Assembly (NCBI GenBank): GCA_937967645.1
Contig: CALBTT010000157.1
Coordinates: 1-63,565, forward strand
DNA: 63,565 bases
Origin: an uncultured Zoogloea sp.
Lineage (GTDB): Bacteria; Pseudomonadota; Gammaproteobacteria; Burkholderiales; Rhodocyclaceae
Reading direction: 5' to 3'
Each line of letters begins with the position of its first letter. The first letter of the stretch is position 1. A program made the translations under genes and the position numbers. The notes under the pieces were generated by a model. It did no database searches. It saw only the letters and a list, made by a program, of their open reading frames with translations, and was not told where the DNA came from. Positions 1 to 9,105 of this stretch are shown here, piece after piece.

Positions 1-1485
1 CGGCGTACCCCGCGGCAGCAGGGCCCACAGGCAGCCCGCGCCGGCCAGTACAGCCAGCACCGGCGGCGGCGCGGCCTGCTGCCAGGCTGCCCCCGGCAGC
101 TCGCCCAACCAGGCGACCGGCAGCATGGTCAGGACCATCGCGCCATGGGCGAGATCGGCGACCATCTGCAGCGGCAACAGCGCGAACAACAGCGCCAGCG
201 GCGTCACCACGAAGCTGACCAGTGGGATCGCAATGGCATTGGCGAAAGGCGACACCAGGGAGAACTGCTGGAACAGGACCAGCAGCGCCGGCACCAGCCC
301 CAGGGTGACGGCCCACTGGGTCCGCAGCGCGGTGATCAGCCATCCTCCGGGCCCCAGGCGCCCGGCGCTCACCAGCAGGAGAACCGCCACCGCGCCGAAG
401 GATAACCAGAATCCGGCGGCCAGCACCGACCAGGGGTCGATCACCACCACCACGCCCAGCGCCGCAGCCAATACCCGGCTGGGTGCCACATCCCGCCGCA
501 GGACCAGCGCCAGGCTGACGCAACCGAGCATGTAGAGGGTTCGCTGCGCCGGCACGCCCCACCCCGCCAGCAGGCAGTAGCCCCAGGCCACCAGAAAGCC
601 GGCCATCACCCCGGCCTGCTGCGCCGGCCAGCGCAGCGCCAGGCGGGGACAGCGCCGCCATCCGCCGCCCACCAGCAGGGCCGCCAGGGCGGCGATCATG
701 GTGACGTGCATACCGCTGATCGCCACCAGATGCGAGATCCCCGTCCGCGCGAAAACCCGCCATTGTTCCGCCGGAATGGCGCGCTGGTCGCCGATCGCCA
801 GGGCGATCAGCACGCCGGTGTAGGTTCCCTCCGGCAAGGCCTGGCGGAAGCGGTCGCGCACCCTTTCGCGCAGGCGCTCGACGGCGAGGCCCAACCCCGG
901 CACGGCCGGGTCCAGCAGCACCCGCGCCCCGTCAGGGCGCACGTAGCCGGTGGCACGGATATCCTGCTGCAGCAGCCAGCCTTCGTAATCGAAACCATGA
1001 GGATTCACGTTACCGTGGGGCCGCTTGAGGCGCACCGTGAGCCGCCAGCGCTGGCCGACGCGGAAGGCGGGGCCCGGCCCGACCGCCTCGCCCGGCACGG
1101 CATACCAGGCCAGCGAAATCCGCCCCGGCAGAGATCGGGTAGGCTCATCCAGTTCGAACACGAAGCGCTGCCCCCGCTCGAACGCCTGAGGCAGGGATGC
1201 CACCACCCCTGTCACCACCACGTCCTGCCCCTCGATCGCCAGCGGCAGGGCCTCGGACAGCCGGACCCCGGCCCGCCAGCCCGCATGGAGAAAACCCGCC
1301 AGCAAGGCCACGACCAGCAACAGGCCGTACCCAGCTCCCGGCCACCTCCTGCGCAGCCACCAGGCGGCCAGCGCGGCGGACGCCGCGCCCAGGCCCGCCG
1401 CAACAAGGGTGGCGCGCGACGGCATGGTCGGGACGAACTGGAGCCCCAGCACACCGCCGCAAAACACGATTGTCATAATCCGCAT
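1..1485 (-). CDS. comEC: ComEC/Rec2 DNA-uptake channel, N-terminal part (3' end outside window)
   Basis: Inner-membrane channel that passes single-stranded DNA into the cytoplasm during natural transformation. The reverse strand is open from an ATG at 1485 to the window edge (495 codons, no stop), so the C-terminal metallo-beta-lactamase-like part is missing. Hydrophobic segments occupy the first ~65 residues, followed by a DUF4131-type soluble region (~70-220). The Competence-domain start is recognisable by ALAIGDQ and by ARTGISHLVAISGMHVTM, the family's TGxxHLxAxSGxH signature. Several membrane helices follow. A second in-frame ATG at 1476 is an alternative start. It is divergent from the DUF2062 gene at 1585. 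Family assignment is secure; whether the strain is competent cannot be judged here. Confidence 0.9.
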   Translation of the reverse strand, partial: MRIMTIVFCGGVLGLQFVPTMPSRATLVAAGLGAASAALAAWWLRRRWPGAGYGLLLVVALLAGFLHAGWRAGVRLSEALPLAIEGQDVVVTGVVASLPQAFERGQRFVFELDEPTRSLPGRISLAWYAVPGEAVGPGPAFRVGQRWRLTVRLKRPHGNVNPHGFDYEGWLLQQDIRATGYVRPDGARVLLDPAVPGLGLAVERLRERVRDRFRQALPEGTYTGVLIALAIGDQRAIPAEQWRVFARTGISHLVAISGMHVTMIAALAALLVGGGWRRCPRLALRWPAQQAGVMAGFLVAWGYCLLAGWGVPAQRTLYMLGCVSLALVLRRDVAPSRVLAAALGVVVVIDPWSVLAAGFWLSFGAVAVLLLVSAGRLGPGGWLITALRTQWAVTLGLVPALLVLFQQFSLVSPFANAIAIPLVSFVVTPLALLFALLPLQMVADLAHGAMVLTMLPVAWLGELPGAAWQQAAPPPVLAVLAGAGCLWALLPRGTP

Positions 1486-1584
1486 AAGGCGGAATCTAAC
1501 CGGCGTCGCCCCGGCCGCCAAGTCCGGCAGGCTCGGTTAGAATCGAAAAGAGCCCCTCAAGGCCGCCGCCCTGGCACCGAGACC

Positions 1585-2130
1585 ATGCGAAGACTGCTGA
1601 AGCGTTACCTGCCCGACCACGAATCCCTGGCTGCCAATCGCTGGCTTGCCCCCTTCGGCTCGACCCTGTTCCACCCCCGGCTGTGGCACCTCAACCGTCA
1701 CTCGGCGGCGGGCGCCATCGCCACCGGCCTGTTCTGCGGGCTGATCCCCGGCCCTTTCCAGATGCCTGCGGCAGCGGTCTGCTGCCTGGCCTTGCGGGTC
1801 AACCTGCCCCTGGCCCTGCTCACCACCCTGTACACCAACCCCTTCACCATCGTCCCCATCTACCTGCTGGCGTTCACCATCGGTGAATGGATCCTCGGGC
1901 CCGGTGCCGGACAATTCACAGCCCCTCCGGAGATGAGCGGCGCCGGCCTGACGGCCTGGCTCGAAGCCCTGCTGGCCTGGACATCCGACCTGGGACGCCC
2001 CCTGCTCCTCGGGCTGATCGCCCTGGCCGGCATGCTGGCCCCCGCCGGCTACCTGCTGACCCGCCTGGCCTGGCGCTACTACCTCATCAGACAATGGCAC
2101 CAGCGCCGGACCCGGCGGGCCTGCCCCTAA
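1585..2130 (+). CDS. DUF2062 family membrane protein
   Basis: A 181-residue protein of the DUF2062 family, common next to comEC and lolCDE in betaproteobacteria; its biochemical role is not established. Visible features are the conserved N-terminal region (LFHPRLWHLNRHSAAGAIATGLFCGLIPGPFQM), the typical YTNPFTIVPIYLLAF segment and three to four hydrophobic stretches, with a basic C-terminus. The ATG at 1585 gives the usual family length. The gene ends inside the first copy of a 12-bp tandem repeat that supplies its TAA stop, and a strong hairpin terminator lies about 90 bp further on. The neighbouring chemoreceptor gene converges on it. Confidence 0.8.
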   Translation: MRRLLKRYLPDHESLAANRWLAPFGSTLFHPRLWHLNRHSAAGAIATGLFCGLIPGPFQMPAAAVCCLALRVNLPLALLTTLYTNPFTIVPIYLLAFTIGEWILGPGAGQFTAPPEMSGAGLTAWLEALLAWTSDLGRPLLLGLIALAGMLAPAGYLLTRLAWRYYLIRQWHQRRTRRACP

Positions 2131-2179
2131 GCCTGCCCCTAAGCCTGCCCCTAAGCCTGCCCCTAAGCCAGCCCCTAAG
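2120..2179. repeat. 12-bp tandem repeat, five copies, each carrying an in-frame TAA
   Basis: Unit CCTGCCCCTAAG occurs four times exactly, then once with one change (CCAGCCCCTAAG). The first copy contains the stop codon of the DUF2062 gene. Because the unit is a multiple of three, every copy repeats the TAA in the same frame. Copy-number change by slippage would therefore not extend the protein. Confidence 0.95.
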
Positions 2180-2217
2180 CCTGGTCGGGCGCCCCCCGAG
2201 CCGGAGCGGGTCCGGAA

Positions 2218-2249
2218 CGCAAAAAGGGGGCTTCCGCCCCCTTTTTGCG
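2218..2249. terminator. Bidirectional rho-independent terminator
   Basis: Perfect 14-bp stem CGCAAAAAGGGGGC / GCCCCCTTTTTGCG with a TTCC loop. The stem has A-runs on one side and T-runs on the other, so it can serve both the rightward DUF2062 gene and the leftward chemoreceptor gene that converge on it. Confidence 0.9.
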
Positions 2250-2270
2250 CCGCAACACGCCTGAGCCCGC

Positions 2271-4292
2271 TCAGATCCTGAAGTGTGCCACCTCGGCGCG
2301 CAGCTGCTGGGCCAGCCCTTCAAGGTGCCGGGCCGTGTCGGCCGTCTCGCGGACTGCGCCGGAGTTCTGCTCGGCCATGGCCGCGATGCGTTCCACGTTG
2401 CGGGCGATGTCGGTACTGGCCGCCCCCTGCTCCCGCAAGGCCATCGAGATATCGGTCACGGCGCTCACGACCTGGGTCGCGCCAGCCCGGATCTGATCCA
2501 TCGAGGCGCCCGCCTGACCGGCCAGCACCACGCCCTCCTGCACCCGCACCACCCCACCCTGCATGGTATCCACGGCGCGGCTGGTACCGTTCTGGATGGC
2601 GGACACCATGCCGGTGATCTCGTCGGTGGCCTTGGCCGTGCGCTCCGCCAGTTTGCGCACCTCGTCGGCCACCACCGCGAAGCCGCGGCCGGTCTCGCCC
2701 GCACGCGCCGCCTCGATGGCGGCGTTGAGGGCCAGCAGATTGGTCTGGTCGGCGATTTCCTTGATCGAGTTCACGATGGTGGAGATCTTCACCGACTGAT
2801 CCCCCAGGTCCTGGATCACCGAGGCCGACTGCCTGACGGTTTCCGCGATGCGCTCCATCTCGCTGACAGTGCGCGCGACCACCGCCCCCCCTTCGCTGGA
2901 GAGCCGGCCCGACTCCGACGAGATGCCCTCGGCCGACGAGGCGCTGGACGCAATCTCCTCGATGCCGACCGTCATCTCCTCAACCGCCGCGGCCATGGTG
3001 GAAGCGGCCTCACTCTGCTGGTCGGACCCCTGAGACACCATCGAAGCCGAGTTGGCCAGCGACACGGCGGACGCGGCCACGTCGTCGGCACCCGACTGCA
3101 CCTTGGTGATCACGTCGCAGAAGGAATGCGCCATCTCGTTGAACTGATCGGCCACCAGCTTGAGCTCGTCATGGGCCGAGAAGGCTATGCGCGAGCGCAA
3201 ATCACCATCGGCCAGGGCACGGGCACCGACCCGCAGCTCCTGAACGGACTGCATGACCGCCACGCAGAAGGCCATCGACAGGTAAAGCAGGACCAGCAGG
3301 GAGACACCCGACAATACCGCGGCGATCATGAAGTCACGCTTGAGGCCGGTCAGGCGCTGATCCAGGAGGGCACTCGCCTCGGGGATCAGGGACTGGTAGG
3401 TTTTCTCGAAGACCAGGTCGATCACCTTGGTGACCATGTCGAAATAGGCGGGCGCAGGCATCTCGAAGTCGCCCTTCAGCACATGATCCTTGAGGTGCCC
3501 GACCACCTTGCCGGTGGCCTCGTTGAAGTCCTTGCCCAGGGCCTCGAAGGTGGGACGGATCAGGGGGTTGGCCATGGCCGCCCGCTCGAAGTTCTCGTTC
3601 AGGTCGGTGACCGCCATGTTGAGCTCACCCAGCTGGGAGCTGAGGTCGAACCGCCGCTGGTCATCGACGGCACGCGCCGCGAGGGCGCCGGTGCCCATGG
3701 CACGCAGGCGCCCCAGGCGCTCGGACACATCGGGAACCCGGCGCAGGGTGTTGTCGATCAGATAATAGGTGTCAGCGGAAGGGTCCAGGGTCAGGTTTCC
3801 GTCATCCCCCAGATCGTGCAAGACCAGAATAACCTTGCGGATCAAAGCCGTATGCGCCACCAGGTTATCCCGCGGGGCCATCTGCAAGCCACCGCTGCGC
3901 AGCGTCTCCCAGCCACTCCGGACCTCACTCCAGCGACGGGTGGCGAGGGGCGTGTGCTGCGCATCGAGGCCATTCTCGGCGGCCACCATGGCGGCCACCA
4001 GCTCGTCGGTCTTCTTGAGCAGGCGCGGGCGCAACTCCTCGTTCCCGTTCAGGACGCCCGACGACAGGCCGCGGTGTTGCTGAGTGAGTTCGATCACCTT
4101 CAGCACGAGCGGGACCCGATTCATGGCCTCCCGCTCTTTCTCGGTGAAGTCGATGCGCGCCCGCAAGGATAAGGTCAGCTGGGCGAGCAGGAAGCCGATT
4201 GCGATCAGCGCAATCAGCCCCAGCAAAGTGAACTTGGCCGGGTAGCGCAAGCGGTTGAGCAGAGCAACGGCCGGGGCGAAGATTGCGTTCAT
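2271..4292 (-). CDS. Methyl-accepting chemotaxis protein
   Basis: A 673-residue transmembrane chemoreceptor. A first membrane helix lies at about residues 20-43 (FTLLGLIALIAIGFLLAQL) and a long, mostly helical periplasmic sensor region at ~45-320. A second helix at ~322-345 (AVLSGVSLLVLLYLSMAF) is followed by a HAMP domain and the cytoplasmic signalling hairpin. The tip motif EIADQTNLLALNAAIEAARAG and the following GRGFAVVADEVRKLAERT are intact, so coupling to CheA/CheW is expected. The ligand is unknown; the sensor region does not show a Cache signature I can recognise. The gene stands alone, with no che genes in the window. Confidence 0.93.
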   Translation of the reverse strand: MNAIFAPAVALLNRLRYPAKFTLLGLIALIAIGFLLAQLTLSLRARIDFTEKEREAMNRVPLVLKVIELTQQHRGLSSGVLNGNEELRPRLLKKTDELVAAMVAAENGLDAQHTPLATRRWSEVRSGWETLRSGGLQMAPRDNLVAHTALIRKVILVLHDLGDDGNLTLDPSADTYYLIDNTLRRVPDVSERLGRLRAMGTGALAARAVDDQRRFDLSSQLGELNMAVTDLNENFERAAMANPLIRPTFEALGKDFNEATGKVVGHLKDHVLKGDFEMPAPAYFDMVTKVIDLVFEKTYQSLIPEASALLDQRLTGLKRDFMIAAVLSGVSLLVLLYLSMAFCVAVMQSVQELRVGARALADGDLRSRIAFSAHDELKLVADQFNEMAHSFCDVITKVQSGADDVAASAVSLANSASMVSQGSDQQSEAASTMAAAVEEMTVGIEEIASSASSAEGISSESGRLSSEGGAVVARTVSEMERIAETVRQSASVIQDLGDQSVKISTIVNSIKEIADQTNLLALNAAIEAARAGETGRGFAVVADEVRKLAERTAKATDEITGMVSAIQNGTSRAVDTMQGGVVRVQEGVVLAGQAGASMDQIRAGATQVVSAVTDISMALREQGAASTDIARNVERIAAMAEQNSGAVRETADTARHLEGLAQQLRAEVAHFRI

Positions 4293-4392
4293 GATCGTTC
4301 CAATCGTTGTGGCGCTGTACGACTACAGCCATGCGCCGGACTATCGGCCCGATTTTGCGGAAACTTGACACGCTCGACGCCCAGAATGGGCT

Positions 4393-5086
<694 letters not shown>

Positions 5087-5094
<8 letters not shown>

Positions 5095-6340
5095 AGCGCA
5101 GGGCCTCCGCCGGGTTCAGGCGGGACGCACGCCAGCTCGGATAGAGGGTCGCCACCAGGGTCAGCACGAAGGACACCCCGGTGATGGCGAACACGTCCGA
5201 CCACAGCAGCTCCGACGGCAGGTCGGAGATGTAATACACGTCCTTGGCCAGGAACTGGATGCCGAAGGCCCGCTCGATGGCCGGCACCACCACGTCGATG
5301 TTGAGGGCCAGGCTGACCCCGCCCAGCACCCCCAGGCCCAGGCCGATGAAGCCGATCAGGGCCCCCTGGATCACGAAGATCCCCATGATGGAGCCCGGGC
5401 TGGCGCCCAGCGTACGCAGGATGGCGATGTCCGCCTGCTTGTCCTGCACCGCCATCACCAGCGTGGACACGATGTTGAAGGCCGCCACCGCGACGATCAG
5501 CAGCAGGATGATGAACATCACGTTCTTCTCGATCTGCACCGCCCGGAAGAAGTTGGCGTGGCTGCGCGTCCAGTCGGACACCAGAGTGTCCGCGTCCAGG
5601 TACTTGATCAGTTCGCGGGCCACCCGGGGCGCCTCGAACAGGTCATCCAGCTTGAGCCGCACGCCGGACACCCGGTCTTCCATACGGTAGAGGGTCTGGG
5701 CGTCCTGCAGATGCACCAGCGCCAGGCTGGAGTCGTACTCGTACATCCCCACCTCGAAGATACCCACCACCCGGAACTGCTTGAGCCGCGGCAGGATGGC
5801 CGCCGGCGTGACCAAGCCCTGGGGCGCGATCAGGGTCACCTTGTCGTTCATCGAGACACGCATGGCCCGCGCCAGATCGGCCCCCAGCACGATGCCGAAC
5901 TCACCGGGCCGCAGGGCGTCCAGGCGGCCGGCGCGCATGTGCTGGGCGAAGTCCGCCACCTTGTCCTCGGCGTCCGGCAACACACCACGGATCAGGGTGC
6001 CGCGTACCGTCTGATCGAAGGACAGCATGCCCTGGGCCTGCACGAAGGGGGCGGCAAAGCGGACCCGCGGGTGCTTGGCCGCATCATCGGCAACCCGTTG
6101 CCAGTTGGCCAGCTCGCCATCGAAGCCGCTCACCTGGACATGGGAGGCCACCCCCAGGATGCGTGTGCGCAGCTCCCGCTGGAAGCCGTTCATCACCGAC
6201 AGGACGACGATCAGGGCGGCCACGCCGAGGGCGATGCCCAGCATGGAGACCAGCGAGATGAAGGAAATGAAGCGATTGCGTCCCTGCGCCCGCCGCTTCG
6301 AGCGGGTGTAGCGCAGGCCGACCAGAAACTCATAGGACAT
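5087..6340 (-). CDS. lolC: Lipoprotein-releasing system permease LolC/LolE
   Basis: Membrane component of the Lol ABC transporter, 417 residues from the ATG at 6340 (an in-frame TTG lies at 6349). The N-terminus (YEFLVGLRYTRSKRR...FISFISLVSMLGIALGVAALIVVLSVMNGF) is the standard LolC/E start with the first membrane helix. A large periplasmic domain follows, then three C-terminal helices in the FtsX-like permease region. Only one permease gene precedes lolD, so calling it LolC rather than LolE is arbitrary. The ATPase partner overlaps its 3' end. Confidence 0.92.
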
Positions 6341-6483
6341 TCGGGACAAGACCGGAAACGCCGCCAGGCAGCGCGAGCGCGCATTGTGCCGGAGAAGGCC
6401 GGGGCTGGGTATCCCGCCATGCTCGCCAGACGACGTGCCTCGGTCGATAATCGCGGGCTGCCATCGGAAGACCGGAACCCGCC

Positions 6484-7989
6484 ATGCCCACGCTCGCCGC
6501 CCTTGCCGTCCGTCTCCTCGCCCTGGCCCTGCCGGCCGCCGCCTGCCTGGCCGGACAGGCCACCCTGACCCGCCCGGACACCTTGCGCGAGCACCCCTCA
6601 GGCTTCTCCGGCCGGATCATGGAGGTGCAGCGCCGCAGCACGGTGGAAGTGCTGGAAGTCCGCCAGGAATGGCTGCGCGTCATGGCTCCCGGCAACCGCA
6701 GCGGCTGGATCCTGCGCCAGAACACCGACCTCGACGCCCAGCTCCCGACGCCGGACCTGCCACCGGCAATGCACAGCGCGCCAGCCACCGGGAACAGCAG
6801 CCTTCAGTCACGGGGAAGCCCGCGGGCCAGCAACCATGCCCTGATCCTCGGGGGTGACGCAGACACTGCGTCTGCGGCAGCCCGGCTGGCCAGCCTGATG
6901 GGCGTCCCGGACGGCAACATCCGGTACCTCCCCAGGCCGGACATGTCGCTGGACGCCCTGCGGCGCGCCTTTGTCGATGCAGATGCGCGCCTGGGAGACG
7001 GCGACCGGATGCTCATCCATGTCACCCAGACCGCCCCGCCCGACGCGCCTCCGGCTGCGGCCCGACGTGCCTGTCCGGACGGTGTATTCACCACCGACAG
7101 GCAGCTGTTCCGCACCGATGAGCTGCTCCAGCACATCGGCAATCTGGCCCGACGCAGCGACAAGCTCTTCCTGGTCATGGATGCCGCTTCACCGGGCCGG
7201 AGCAGTTGCCCCTCACCCCACCCGGGCGGAGGCACCCGCCCCGCGCTGCCGGCCAACGTGCTGACGCTTGCCGAGAACGGCCAGCGCATCACGCCCTCAC
7301 TGCTCACCTGCCTGGAGGGCGATGCCCCGGGCCCCATGCAGGCCTTCGCAGACGGCGAAGCCTTGCGGCGCTGCGTGCAGGGCGCGCCCGGCAGCACCGG
7401 CCCGACGCTCCGCCTGGCCGGCAACGCAGCCCTGGTGCCCGTCCCCCGCGCACTTCAGTCCCCGGCGGGCAGCCAGGACTCGGCAGCCAGGCTGCTGGAC
7501 GTCCTGTATGCCCAACGCGACCAGCGATCGGTGCCGGACATCCACCAGCAAGCCTCCCCCGATGGAGTCCTGCGCTTCCGGGCCGCTGCACCGGTCCCGG
7601 CCTACCTCTACGCCCTGACGGCCACCCCGGACGGCATTGCCTTGCTCCACCCCAACCGCCATGACCGCGAGGCCCGCCTCGACGCCGGCCGCGCCGTCGA
7701 CCTGACGCTCCCGGCGCTCCCAGCCGGCGCCCAGCGCGTGTTGCTCGTGCTGACCGACGGCCCACGCTCGATGCAAAGGGCAGGCTTCATCGCCTCCGGC
7801 GAAAGCGCATCGAGCGGCCCCGACACTGCCAGCCTCTACCGGGCCCTGGAGGAGTTTCTGGGCGGCGACAACAGCCCCACATGCCGCCTCAGTGAAACCC
7901 GCAACCTCGGCGCCACCCAGGCACGCCAGTGCGCAACACGCTTCTCCGCGAAATGGATCACTCCCACATCGGGAAAAGCCACTCGATAA
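6484..7989 (+). CDS. SH3-like / degenerate caspase-like (pseudo-caspase) / DUF4384 protein, exported
   Basis: A 501-residue protein with a cleavable signal peptide (1-24, ending near AAACLAG). Residues ~28-85 resemble a bacterial SH3 domain (TVEVLEVRQEWLRV...SGWIL). Residues ~118-245 follow the caspase/metacaspase (peptidase C14) fold pattern: NHALILGG, GVPDGNIRYL, then a GDRMLIHV strand and a KLFLVMDA strand. The catalytic positions are changed. The usual SGHG after the third strand is TQTA here, and the usual DACHSG reads DAASPG (233-238), so both His and Cys are gone. Residues ~370-450 match DUF4384. The CsgG-like lipoprotein gene starts 94 bp downstream. Probably a non-proteolytic binding protein in the cell envelope; the exact role is unknown. 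Confidence 0.7.
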   Translation: MPTLAALAVRLLALALPAAACLAGQATLTRPDTLREHPSGFSGRIMEVQRRSTVEVLEVRQEWLRVMAPGNRSGWILRQNTDLDAQLPTPDLPPAMHSAPATGNSSLQSRGSPRASNHALILGGDADTASAAARLASLMGVPDGNIRYLPRPDMSLDALRRAFVDADARLGDGDRMLIHVTQTAPPDAPPAAARRACPDGVFTTDRQLFRTDELLQHIGNLARRSDKLFLVMDAASPGRSSCPSPHPGGGTRPALPANVLTLAENGQRITPSLLTCLEGDAPGPMQAFADGEALRRCVQGAPGSTGPTLRLAGNAALVPVPRALQSPAGSQDSAARLLDVLYAQRDQRSVPDIHQQASPDGVLRFRAAAPVPAYLYALTATPDGIALLHPNRHDREARLDAGRAVDLTLPALPAGAQRVLLVLTDGPRSMQRAGFIASGESASSGPDTASLYRALEEFLGGDNSPTCRLSETRNLGATQARQCATRFSAKWITPTSGKATR

Positions 7990-8083
7990 GGGCCACGCCG
8001 GCGGCTAAAATACGGGGGTTTCGAGCCGGCCACGACCGGTACTTGCCAGGACATCCGTCCATATCATTCAGGGGAACTCAAAC

Positions 8084-8965
8084 ATGACCAGCCGTTTCGG
8101 CATTGCACGTCAGGCCAGCACGATCGCAGCCATTGCCACCCTCGCCGCCCTCAGCGGCTGTGCCAACATGCAGGTGGGCTCCCAGGAAGCCAAAACGGCC
8201 GCAACCGGTTCGGCAGGGGGGGCCAACTCGCAGAACGCCAACTCCACGCTGGAGAAGTGTCAGGCCCCGCTGGGGACGATTGCCGTGGTCGAAGACACCA
8301 GCGCGCCCTGGTACGGCGTCCTGACCGGCCAGATGAAGCTCGGCTCCACCGTGCCCGTGCTGAAGCTGCTGATCCAGCAATCCAACTGTTTCGTGGTGGT
8401 CGAGCGTGGCCGCGCCATGAACAACATGATGCAGGAACGTGCCCTCCAGCAATCCGGTGAGCTGCGCAACAATTCCAACTTTGGCAAGGGTCAGATGGCC
8501 TCGGCCGACTACTCCCTCAGCCCCTCGATCACCTTCAGCAACAACAATGCCGGCGGCATGACCGGTGGTCTGGGCGGCATCGGCGGCGGCGTCCTGGGTG
8601 CGGTGGTCGGCAGCATCAACGTCAAGGAAGCCAGCACCATGCTGACCATGATCGACAACCGCTCCGGCGTCCAGCTGGCCGCGGCCGAAGGCAGCGCCCG
8701 CAACATGGACTTCGGTGGCATGGGCGCGCTGTTCGGTGGTGGCCTGGGCGGCGGTCTGGGCGGCTACACCAACACCGCGGAAGGCAAAGTCATCGTCGCG
8801 GCCTTCACCGACGCCTACAACAACGTGGTCAAGGCCGTGAAGAACTACAAGGCCCAGGAGGTCAAGGGCGGCCTCGGAACCGGCGGCCAGCTCGGCGTCC
8901 AGGGGGGCTCCACCGGATCGTCCGACACCCCGGCCAAGCCGACCAGCAAGAAAAAGAAGAAATAA
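8084..8965 (+). CDS. CsgG-like outer-membrane lipoprotein
   Basis: A 293-residue predicted lipoprotein: N-terminal hydrophobic segment ending in the lipobox LSGC (cysteine at about residue 26). The central part has the CsgG/curli-assembly-like pattern (IAVVEDTSAPWY, a conserved VLKLLIQQSNCFVVVERGRAMNNMMQER, then a SADYSLSPSITF strand). A glycine-rich hydrophobic stretch (GGLGGIGGGVLGAVVG) follows, and the C-terminus is lysine-rich (SKKKKK). Related proteins often sit beside DUF4384/caspase-like proteins, as here. No curli subunit genes (csgA/B/E/F) are present, so a role in amyloid export is not supported. A start at 8084 follows a GGGGA ribosome-binding site. A long hairpin ends the transcription unit. 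Confidence 0.8.
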   Translation: MTSRFGIARQASTIAAIATLAALSGCANMQVGSQEAKTAATGSAGGANSQNANSTLEKCQAPLGTIAVVEDTSAPWYGVLTGQMKLGSTVPVLKLLIQQSNCFVVVERGRAMNNMMQERALQQSGELRNNSNFGKGQMASADYSLSPSITFSNNNAGGMTGGLGGIGGGVLGAVVGSINVKEASTMLTMIDNRSGVQLAAAEGSARNMDFGGMGALFGGGLGGGLGGYTNTAEGKVIVAAFTDAYNNVVKAVKNYKAQEVKGGLGTGGQLGVQGGSTGSSDTPAKPTSKKKKK

Positions 8966-8983
8966 TCCGCCGCTTCGGTTCAC

Positions 8984-9013
8984 ACTCTAGCCGGTCCGCT
9001 GACCGGCTAGAGT
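8984..9013. terminator. 30-base perfect hairpin after the CsgG-like gene
   Basis: ACTCTAGCCGGT / ACCGGCTAGAGT, a 12-bp perfect stem with a 6-base loop, 18 bp past the CsgG-like stop codon. The run after it (CCGTTTAC) is a weak T-tract, so it may be an inefficient terminator or an mRNA 3'-end stabiliser. Confidence 0.6.
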
Positions 9014-9105
9014 CCGTTTACAGTGGCCCACGCCTGGCTGAGTCCGGCAGTCTCCCGTGACCCCGCCACACCATAGTTCCCTCCATCACCCCTACCACGC
9101 CCCTG

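Noticed and set aside
2120..2179. CRISPR-like array
   Set aside because: Units are directly abutting 12-mers with no spacers.
2283..4172. Long open frame opposite the chemoreceptor gene (629 codons)
   Set aside because: His/Gly/Leu-rich with no domain signal; an antisense shadow caused by high GC and codon bias. The chemoreceptor on the other strand has full motifs.
8084..8965. Curli export lipoprotein CsgG proper
   Set aside because: No csgA/B/E/F genes nearby, and the protein has glycine-rich and poly-lysine parts not found in CsgG; kept only as CsgG-like.
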